Part shown: in pieces, positions 47,714 to 53,714 of the stretch | Layout of the letters: every line of letters begins with the position of its first letter | How positions within the stretch are numbered: position 1 is the stretch's first letter | Assembly: GCF_014654675.1 (NCBI RefSeq) | Contig: NZ_BNBC01000060.1 | Coordinates: forward strand, 1 to 53,714 | Length of the DNA stretch: 53,714 nucleotides | Reading direction: 5' to 3' | Source of the DNA: Streptomyces spiralis | GTDB taxonomy: Bacteria; Actinomycetota; Actinomycetes; Streptomycetales; Streptomycetaceae | Position numbers and translations under genes: made by a program | Notes under the pieces: model-generated | Database searches by the model: none | Told to the model about the DNA's origin: nothing | The model's input: only the letters and a program-made list of their open reading frames with translations

Positions 47714-49041
47714 TTGCCGATGACCGCGTTGAGGTTGCCGGCGAACTGCTGCGGCGAGATGGACAGCTGGAACAACTTGGAGATGTTGTCCAGCAGCGTC
47801 TCGGCGGCCGTCGGACTGAGCGCCTGGTCCCAGGACTGGACGAACGTCTTGGCCTTGCTGGCGATGTCGTAGGTGAGCTGGAGGAAATCGGAGCTCTTGG
47901 AGGCGGCCAGCAGCTTCTGCGTGCCCAGCCGGATCGGCACGGACCCGTTGTCGATCCATGCCTTCACCTCGGCGTCCTGCAGGACACCGGTGGCGAAGAA
48001 CTCCTTGGCGACCTTCTTCTCCTCGGCGCCGGCCTTCGAGGAGATGGACAGGTACTGGGCGGGGTTGCCGACGGTGTTGCCCGGATCGCCCTTGCCGCCT
48101 TCGACGGGCGGGAAGTTCATGAAACCCAGCCCCCCGCCGGAGACGAAGTCCCCACCGTCGGACTGCTGGATGCCGTACGACCAGGCGCCGTGCAGCATCA
48201 TCGCGGCCTTGCCGGTGTACAGCAGCGCCTGGTCGGCGTTGGAGTCCGCGGTGATCGAGGAGAAGCCCTTGATGAACCCGTTGGCCTTGACCAGCTCCTG
48301 CACCTTGGTCAGCGCGGTGATGGCGGCCGGGTTGGACCAGGCGTTCTTCTCGCCCTCGATGACGGCCTGGAACACCTCGGGACCGCCGATGCGGTCGAAC
48401 AGGAACTCCAGCCACATCATGTTCGTCCACTGGGACTGGCCGCCCAGGGAGAACGGTGCGATGCCCTTCGCATTGAACTTGGGCACCAGCGCCATGATGT
48501 CGTCCCAGGACTCCGGCGGCTTCACGCCGACGTGGTCGAAGACCTTCTTGTTGTAGAAGAGGATGATCGGCTGCACGGTCTCGCACGGCATCGCGTAGAT
48601 CTTGCCGTTGACGGTCGCCGCGCCGAACGAGGACGGGAACAGCCGCTGCTTGACCTCGGAGTGCTGGTCGAACCACGAGGTGAGGTCCTCGACCTGGCCC
48701 GCCTCGACGTAGGTGCGCAGCGTCCCGCCGCCCCAGCCCCAGATGATGGTGGGCGCCTGCCGAGCGCCGATGGCGGTCTTGATCTTCGTCTTGTAGGCGT
48801 CGTTCTGGAAGGTGGTGTCTTTGATCTGCGTCTTTGGGTGGGCCTTGTTGAACGCGTCCACCGCGCCGGCCCTGACGCCTTCCTGCGGCTGACCGTTGAG
48901 GTACCAGTACGTGGCTCCGGCGTTGCTCTTGCCGGGACCGGACGAGCCGCAGGCCGTCAGCGCCGCGGAGACCGGTATGCCGGCGGCCAGGCCGAGGAGG
49001 GTGCGCCGAGACAGGGTACGCCGAGAGAGAGGGATCTCCAT
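47710..49041 (-). CDS. Sugar ABC transporter substrate-binding lipoprotein
   Basis: A 443-aa extracytoplasmic protein. The N-terminus RRTLSRRTLLGLAAGIPVSA shows twin arginines, and LTAC is the lipobox with Cys31 as the lipid anchor. It therefore goes to the membrane outer face, probably through Tat. The family-1 binding-protein fold shows FNKAHPKTQIKDTTFQNDAY, APTIIWGWGGGTLRTYVEAG, VNGKIYAMPCETVQPIILFY and YTGKAAMMLHGAWSYGIQQS. The likely ligand is a glucoside or oligosaccharide, since a GH3 beta-glucosidase closes the operon. GGAGAACGAAC precedes the ATG at 49041. Confidence 0.92.
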   Translation of the reverse strand: MEIPLSRRTLSRRTLLGLAAGIPVSAALTACGSSGPGKSNAGATYWYLNGQPQEGVRAGAVDAFNKAHPKTQIKDTTFQNDAYKTKIKTAIGARQAPTIIWGWGGGTLRTYVEAGQVEDLTSWFDQHSEVKQRLFPSSFGAATVNGKIYAMPCETVQPIILFYNKKVFDHVGVKPPESWDDIMALVPKFNAKGIAPFSLGGQSQWTNMMWLEFLFDRIGGPEVFQAVIEGEKNAWSNPAAITALTKVQELVKANGFIKGFSSITADSNADQALLYTGKAAMMLHGAWSYGIQQSDGGDFVSGGGLGFMNFPPVEGGKGDPGNTVGNPAQYLSISSKAGAEEKKVAKEFFATGVLQDAEVKAWIDNGSVPIRLGTQKLLAASKSSDFLQLTYDIASKAKTFVQSWDQALSPTAAETLLDNISKLFQLSISPQQFAGNLNAVIGK

Positions 49042-49095
49042 GTTCGTTCTCCGCACTCGAGAGCCACCGGCTTCTCGTGAGTCATGGTGAAAGCA

Positions 49096-49103
49096 TTTCG
49101 AAA
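49096..49103. promoter_or_regulatory. Candidate LacI operator, proximal copy (TTTCGAAA)
   Basis: TTTCGAAA within GCATTTCGAAACAG lies about 20 bases downstream of the expected transcription start of the sugar operon. The same octamer followed by C recurs 154 bases away at 49250. Confidence 0.5.
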
Positions 49104-49129
49104 CAGCCGACTTGGATTTCCGTGCGTGC

Positions 49130-49159
49130 AAGTTAGGTTTCGGGCTGACGTCATGTCAA
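49130..49159 (-). promoter_or_regulatory. Leftward promoter of the sugar ABC operon
   Basis: On the minus strand TTGACA (-35, 49159-49154) and TAACTT (-10, 49135-49130) have an 18-bp spacer. Transcription should begin near 49123, leaving an ~80-base leader that contains the proximal TTTCGAAA site. It is one of the best sigma-70-type promoters in the window. Confidence 0.65.
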
Positions 49160-49242
49160 GGGATGTGCAAGCACGTTGCCGGGCAACCGTCAGCCGCATA
49201 ATCTCGGGCGGGCGCAGCTCCCGCGAAGCCCCGACAGACATC

Positions 49243-49257
49243 AAAACGTTTTCGAAA
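49243..49257. promoter_or_regulatory. Candidate LacI operator, distal copy
   Basis: AAAACGTTTT (49243-49252) overlaps TTTCGAAA (49250-49257). AA-CGTTTT-type palindromes are common operators of LacI/CcpA-type regulators. The rest of 49042-49576 shows no gene. Confidence 0.5.
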
Positions 49258-49576
49258 CCTCGAAGGTGAGAGCAGGGAAGAGTGGGCATACGATGGCTGC
49301 GACTGATTCACTGCCGGTGACGGACCAGGTCATGCCGCGCCGGCGGGGTGTGGGCCAGTGCCGGACCGGGTCGATGTCCTCCGGGCCGAGATGACGGTGA
49401 CACGGCGGCGATCGCCGGTGTACCGGCCCGGTCCGGCCCGCGGGCATGCTGCAGGTGCAGCTCCCCCGCCCTCCGGGCTCCCTGCCGGGTTGCCGTACGG
49501 TTGACCGGTTCCACCCGCGTCGCCGGCCACGACCGGCGGCTCACCGCGCCGGTGGACGTACAGCTGAGAGGAACCG

Positions 49577-50605
49577 ATGCCACCGAACGTCAGACGCACC
49601 ACTTTGGCGGACATCGCCCAAAGGGCCGGGGTCTCCGTCGCGACCGTGTCCAAAGTGGTCAACGGTCGTGGTGACGTGGCGCCGCAGACCCGCGCCCGGG
49701 TGCAGGAACTGCTGCATCAGCACGACTACCTCGCGCCCGTGTTCCGCCACACCGAGGCCCTGGAAAGCCCGACCATCGAGGTGCAGTTCCAGGGCGACCT
49801 CAAGTCGTACGTGGCCAAGGCCCTGGAAGGCATCATCGACTCCGCCGCCGAGGCAGGAGCCTCGGTGGTGATCAGTAAGGCGTCCCGTGCCCCGCACTGG
49901 GCCCGGGATCTGGTCTCAGCCGGGCGCCGCGCCCTCATCGCGGTCACCAGCGTGTACACCGCCGCGCACCTGAAGGAACTGGCCAGGGTCGGGCTGCCGC
50001 TGGTCGTGCTGGACCCGCTGCACCTCCCGGACAGCCAGGTCAACAGCGTCGGGGCGACCAACTTCTCCGGTGGCCTGGCTGCGACCCGGCACCTGCTCTC
50101 CCTCGGCCACCGCCGCGTCGCCTATCTCGGCGGACCGGCCATGGCCGTGTGCAACCAGGCACGCATGCACGGCTATCGCGCCGCCATGGAAGCGGAAGGA
50201 GCACCGGTACCCGACGCCTACATCCGACCCGGAGAATTCACGTACGAGACCGGCTTGCTCGGCGCCGCCGCACTGCTGGAGCTGGAAGAGCCACCGACGG
50301 CGATCTTCACAGGCAACGACGAGATCGCCCTCGGTGTCATCGAGACCGCCCGCGCCCGAGGCCTGCGCGTCCCCGAAGACCTGAGCGTGGTCGGCTTCGA
50401 CGACACGGACCTCGCTCAGATGGCCTCACCGCCACTGACCACCGTGCGCCAGCCGCTGAGGGAGATGGGCGGGGCCGCCCTGCGCACCGCCCTCCGACTG
50501 GCCAACGGCGACAAGGTCGAGTCCCACCACATCGAACTCGCCACCGAACTCGTGGTACGCGCCTCGACGGCACCGCCCGGGGAAGAGGCCTCGGCACGTA
50601 AGTAA
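49577..50605 (+). CDS. LacI-family transcriptional regulator
   Basis: A 342-aa protein. The N-terminal helix-turn-helix is TLADIAQRAGVSVATVSKVV with the hinge at NGRGDVAPQTRARVQELLHQ. The periplasmic-binding-protein-like core includes VVLDPLHLPDSQVNSVGATN, FSGGLAATRHLLSLGHRRVA, YLGGPAMAVCNQARMHGYR, PPTAIFTGNDEIALGVIETA and LSVVGFDDTDLAQMASPPLT. It is divergent from the sugar operon and should repress it until a sugar binds. GAGAGGAACC precedes the ATG. There is no other target in the window. Confidence 0.92.
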   Translation: MPPNVRRTTLADIAQRAGVSVATVSKVVNGRGDVAPQTRARVQELLHQHDYLAPVFRHTEALESPTIEVQFQGDLKSYVAKALEGIIDSAAEAGASVVISKASRAPHWARDLVSAGRRALIAVTSVYTAAHLKELARVGLPLVVLDPLHLPDSQVNSVGATNFSGGLAATRHLLSLGHRRVAYLGGPAMAVCNQARMHGYRAAMEAEGAPVPDAYIRPGEFTYETGLLGAAALLELEEPPTAIFTGNDEIALGVIETARARGLRVPEDLSVVGFDDTDLAQMASPPLTTVRQPLREMGGAALRTALRLANGDKVESHHIELATELVVRASTAPPGEEASARK

Positions 50606-50736
50606 TCGCAGGGGGCGCCTTCGGGCAGGACTGGCGATCCGGTCAGGGACGTCTTCCGCGCGGGCCGCCGGGAGCTGGTCGATCTGCTGTCCGAGGGCGC
50701 CTCGGCGGGCGCTTCCGATGCGCCCTGTGGGAGCGC

Positions 50737-51512
50737 GTGGCTCCGCTGCTGCCGCCCGCGCCCGAACGGCGGCACCGTTACCCCGGTCGGCGGCGCGTTC
50801 CCGACCGAGCGGCCCTCGCCGGCGTCATGTACGTGCTGCGGACAGGAGTCGCTTGGCGTGACGTCCCCGCCGGGTCAGTGGGCTGCTCCGGGGTCACAGC
50901 CTGGCGTCGGCTCCGGGACTGGACCGAGGCTGGCGTTTGGCCGCGGCTACACGCCGCCCTCTTGAGCGACCTGCGCCGCGCCGAGCTGCTGGACCTGGTC
51001 GACTGTGCTGTGGACGGATCACACGTCCGGGCGCTCAAAGGGGGGCGCAAGTCGGCCCTTCGCCCGTCGATCGCGCCCGTCCCGGTTCCAAACACCACCT
51101 GATCGTCGACCGTCACGGAGTGCCTCTCGCAGCCACGCTCACCGGTGGGAACCGACACGATGTCACTCAACTCCTGCCGCTGTTGGATGCGGTCCCGCCA
51201 GTTCGGGGCTTGCGAGGCCGACCGCGGAGGAAGCCCCGGCGCCTGTACGCCGACCGGGGCTACGACTTCGACAAGTACCGAAGGCTTCTTTGGAAGCGGG
51301 GCATCAAGCCGATGATCGCCCGACGCGGCGTCGCCCACGGCTCCGGGCTCGGCAAGGTCCGCTGGGTGGTCGAGCGCGCGTTCGCCTGGCTCCACCAGTT
51401 CAAACGACTCCGCATCCGCTACGAACGACGGACCGACATTCACCAGGGCCTGCTCGAACTGGCCTGCAGTCTCATCTGTCTCAGGCGTCTGGTCTCAGCG
51501 ACCTACGCGTAG
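50737..51512 (+). CDS. IS5-family transposase in two frames (possible -1 frameshift)
   Basis: The first frame (to 51102) reads VAPLLPPAPERRHRYPGRRR, AALAGVMYVLRTGVAWRDVP, TAWRRLRDWTEAGVWPRLHA and LVDCAVDGSHVRALKGG with the first catalytic Asp. The second frame, -1 relative to the first, continues GPSPVDRARPGSKHHLIVDR, VPLAATLTGGNRHDVTQLLP, LYADRGYDFDKYRRLLWKRG with the second Asp, and VERAFAWLHQFKRLRIRYE with the catalytic Glu. It ends LRRLVSATYA. The switch falls on AAAGGGGGGC (51037-51046), a classic slippery site. GTG 50737 lies inside the domain; upstream codons (LWER) are in frame but lack a start, so the 5' end may be damaged. No inverted repeat was identified. Confidence 0.75.
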
Positions 51513-52486
51513 CGATCGAACAGAGCGTGGAGGTACTCCTCGAGTCTGCTGCTCAGAAGGGCGGGGTCCAGATCCGCGCGGCCGAGTTCGCGCCAGGGGA
51601 CGGCGACCTTCTCCGCGTCCGGGGCGAACGCCAGGGCATCGATGACCCGCCAGTACAGGTGCGCCGCACACTGCTCGGCGAGGCGCCCGCCCGCGGCGAG
51701 GTACCGGTCGGCGAAGGTCATCCCCAGGGAGACCCCGTGGAGCAGGGACAGAGCCGTCGAGCAGTGGGCCACATCGAGGTCGGCCGGTCCCCACGAGGTC
51801 TCCACCCAGTCGACCACACCGCTGATGCGGACGTCGTCCCCCTCGCCCTCGAAGAGGACGTTGCCCGGATGGAAGTCCCGGTGCAGGAAACAGGGTCGCA
51901 GAGCGGGCGGATCGTGCCGGATGACGTCGACGGCCCGCCGCCAGAGCTCGGGCCGCGCCGTGTACCGCGGGAGCGTCACCCGCTCCGGCGACGTCCAGGC
52001 CTGCCAGGTCCGCGGCCGCGCGTCAGGGGAGACCTCGACCTGATGGATGCGCACCAACTGCTCGGCCAACAGATCGGCCCGGTGCTCAGCGTCTCGGTCG
52101 TCCAAGCGGACGTCCCCAGGCAACAACGACATCAGCAGGGACGGGTGGTCGCAGTGCGTCGCGGTCGCGTCCACGTCCACGAGTGTGGCCGCAGGCACGT
52201 CCGTCGCCCCGAGCAGACGCAGGATCGCGGCTTCGCGGGACAACAGACCGTCCGCGTGCTGGACGTAGAAGGGCTTCACGAAAGACCGCAGCACCAGGTC
52301 CCGCCGGCCCCCCGGCCCCTCGACGCGGAGCCTGCGCATCTCCGAGGTCCAACCACCGCGCAGACGCTCGGCACCTTCTATCCGTTCCCCATCAGCGAGT
52401 CGCTTCTCCACCCACGCCCGCGTGGCGCCCCAGCCTTGCACCCCAAGATCGCCACCGAGTCGCTCTCCGCCCCCACCTTTGATCAC
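51503..52486 (-). CDS. Aminoglycoside phosphotransferase (APH)-like kinase family protein
   Basis: A 327-aa protein of the APH/choline-kinase fold. RLRGGWTSEMRRLRVEGPGG and VLRSFVKPFYVQHADGLLSR form the N-lobe, with ATP-site strands. FLHRDFHPGNVLFEGEGDDV is the catalytic loop (H-x-D-x-x-x-x-N), and ISGVVDWVETSWGPADLDVA carries the metal-binding Asp. Such proteins phosphorylate small hydroxylated molecules; antibiotic resistance cannot be inferred. The GTG start at 52486 has no clear Shine-Dalgarno sequence. Its last codons TAC GCG TAG lie in the palindrome CTACGCGTAG shared with the transposase end, so the IS may have supplied the present C-terminus. Confidence 0.8.
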   Translation of the reverse strand: MIKGGGGERLGGDLGVQGWGATRAWVEKRLADGERIEGAERLRGGWTSEMRRLRVEGPGGRRDLVLRSFVKPFYVQHADGLLSREAAILRLLGATDVPAATLVDVDATATHCDHPSLLMSLLPGDVRLDDRDAEHRADLLAEQLVRIHQVEVSPDARPRTWQAWTSPERVTLPRYTARPELWRRAVDVIRHDPPALRPCFLHRDFHPGNVLFEGEGDDVRISGVVDWVETSWGPADLDVAHCSTALSLLHGVSLGMTFADRYLAAGGRLAEQCAAHLYWRVIDALAFAPDAEKVAVPWRELGRADLDPALLSSRLEEYLHALFDRYA

Positions 52487-53184
52487 GAAGGAAGGCTACC
52501 GGCACTACGACGACACATCCTCCGAGCCCGGTGATCCACACGCATGAGCACAGGGACTCATTCAGAAACGAGCAGTAAAAGAGCGTTTTGTCCTCCATGA
52601 CACCTACCCGCTGCACGCCACGGAGTACTGGACGTTGTCCTGTCTCGTCACTTCGATCGCCACCGTGGGCGGGGCGCTGGGATCCGGCTTCGAGAGCGCG
52701 GAGGCGATCCGGGCAGCCGCCTTCTCCAAGCGCGAACAGGAACGTCGCGACACGCTCCACGACGACCACGGTGACCAGCCCTCGAAGTGAACCGATGCCG
52801 GTGTGAATGGTTCCCGGGTACGCATGCGGCGCATCGCCGCTCACCGCTGGCCGGCGTGCCCGTGGTACGGGCTGCACACGGCGGTCGTTCAGACCAGCCC
52901 ACGCCCGTTGAACTAGGCAGTTTCGCTTGAATGGCCTGATCGATCGGTGCGTGGTTGTTTCGCGTCGGAGGCCGACGGGGACCCGCTCGGTACGCCGCCG
53001 GAGCGCCGAAGCTCCGCCTGGCGGGTCGGCGGCGGAACCACCGTTCCACCTGATCCGGGTGAGCGGCCCGCAGAGGCGTGCCGGAGCCACGGACCTCGTC
53101 GTAGCAACTTCCGAGAGTCGGGCTTTTTGCGCCGTCTCGTCATCGCCGTGCCGCGGTCATGCCGCGGCACCGAGGGAAGTCATC
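52487..53184. other. Gap between the kinase and dehydrogenase genes
   Basis: Apart from a frameshifted scrap at 52543-52790 (listed separately) no gene is evident. The part 52800-53180 has only Arg/Ser/Pro-rich open frames. A lower-GC patch around 52550-52600 may contain promoter sequence. Confidence 0.4.
52543..52790 (+). pseudogene. Possible frameshifted small membrane protein
   Basis: ATG 52543 opens MSTGTHSETSSKRA and then hits a stop. One frame over, the sequence continues RFVLHDTYPLHATEYWTLSC, LVTSIATVGGALGSGFESAE and AIRAAAFSKREQERRDTLHD before TGA at 52790. The second part has one plausible transmembrane helix followed by a charged tail. If a single-base slip near the A-rich run at 52574 is corrected, an ~80-aa protein results. 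No family was recognised. Confidence 0.35.
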
Positions 53185-53714
53185 ATGAAGGCAGCGGTAT
53201 ATGAAGGACCGCGAACGGTCACAGTGAAGGACGTACCGGACGCGAAGATCGAGCACCCCTGCGACATCATCGTCAAGATCACCGCCACCAACATCTGCGG
53301 TTCGGATCTGCACATGTACGAGGGCCGCACCTCGTTCGAGTCCGGCCGCACCCTGGGACACGAGAACATGGGGCAGGTCGTGGAGGTCGGCTCGGCCGTC
53401 CGCAAGGTCCAGGTCGGCGAGTATGTGGTCCTGCCCTTCAACATCGCCTGCGGCTTCTGCAAGCAGTGCGAGCAGGGTCTGACCAACTACTGCCTGACGA
53501 TGCAGCCGGAACCGGCCCTTGCGGGAGCGGCCTACGGATTCGCCGAGATGGGCCCCTACCAGGGCGGCCAGGCGGAACTGCTGCGCGTGCCCTACGGCGA
53601 CTTCAACGCCCTGCGTCTGGGCGAGGACGCCGCCGAGCGGCAGACCGACTACGTGATGCTCGCCGACATCTTCCCCACCGGCTATCACGCCACCGAGATG
53701 GCCCACGTCAAACC
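53185..53714 (+). CDS. Zn-dependent alcohol dehydrogenase, glutathione-independent formaldehyde dehydrogenase type (3' end outside window)
   Basis: The first 176 residues of a medium-chain dehydrogenase beginning MKAAVYEGPRTVTVKDVPDA, with GAGGGAAG before the ATG. TATNICGSDLHMYEGRTSFE carries the catalytic-zinc Cys, and GRTLGHENMGQVVEVGSAVR carries His-Glu. IACGFCKQCEQGLTNYC has the structural-zinc Cys set. The insertion AYGFAEMGPYQGGQAELLRV, and LADIFPTGYHATEMAHV, are typical of the FdhA-type formaldehyde dehydrogenase branch. It may oxidise formaldehyde, for instance from O-demethylation, though it is 38 kb from the Rieske genes and that link is speculative. The frame is open to the window edge. 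Confidence 0.88.
   Translation, partial: MKAAVYEGPRTVTVKDVPDAKIEHPCDIIVKITATNICGSDLHMYEGRTSFESGRTLGHENMGQVVEVGSAVRKVQVGEYVVLPFNIACGFCKQCEQGLTNYCLTMQPEPALAGAAYGFAEMGPYQGGQAELLRVPYGDFNALRLGEDAAERQTDYVMLADIFPTGYHATEMAHVK

Overview
The window looks like an accessory stretch of a Streptomyces-type actinomycete chromosome. The reasons are very high G+C, frequent GTG starts, ATGA/GTGA stop-start overlaps, Streptomyces-style regulators (two IclR, two PaaX, HxlR, ArsR, LacI), and several IS fragments and decayed genes as seen in chromosome arms. No rRNA, tRNA or CRISPR array was recognised. All calls come from reading the sequence; no database search was run.

Region 1 (1-10 kb) is a patchwork. It holds the tail of an IS630 transposase, a VOC protein, a frameshifted IS5-type element sitting in the remains of an amidohydrolase gene, a FUSC-type membrane protein, an internally deleted PP2C-like gene, an intact benzoylformate decarboxylase, an internally deleted alpha/beta hydrolase, and an SDR/SnoaL-like pair divergent from an HxlR regulator across a concentric palindrome. 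Region 2 (10-12.1 kb) holds an ArsR regulator with a leaderless-type promoter inside a palindrome, and a methyltransferase gene tightly bracketed by ~83-bp inverted repeats.

Region 3 (12.2-42.9 kb) is a large aromatic-catabolism block. Leftward genes encode an acyl/aryl-CoA ligase, PaaX regulator, UGSC-family protein with a 373-aa partner and a 101-aa small protein, SDR, VanA-like Rieske oxygenase, 76-aa protein, PDR/VanB-like reductase and IclR regulator. Rightward genes encode an MFS transporter, GMC oxidoreductase, aldehyde dehydrogenase, Zn-dependent dehydrogenase and amidohydrolase. Then, leftward, come a lignostilbene-dioxygenase-type carotenoid oxygenase, a SnoaL-like protein, an aldehyde dehydrogenase, a LigW-like amidohydrolase, an MFS transporter and a benzaldehyde-type dehydrogenase. 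An IclR gene and a PaaX gene precede a rightward operon of SDR, amidohydrolase, acyl-CoA synthetase and MaoC hydratase. Together they suggest uptake, oxidative cleavage or demethylation, aldehyde oxidation, decarboxylation and CoA activation of lignin-like aromatics; the substrate is inferred only. In this block at least eight genes have short repeats copied across or just past their stop codons.

Region 4 (43-50.6 kb) is a sugar-uptake locus: a lipoprotein binding protein, two permeases, a C-terminal remnant of a third permease, a GH3 beta-glucosidase and a divergent LacI regulator with candidate operators. Region 5 (50.7-53.7 kb) holds an IS5-type transposase in two frames, an aminoglycoside-phosphotransferase-like kinase sharing its stop palindrome with the transposase, and the start of a formaldehyde-dehydrogenase-type alcohol dehydrogenase cut by the window end.
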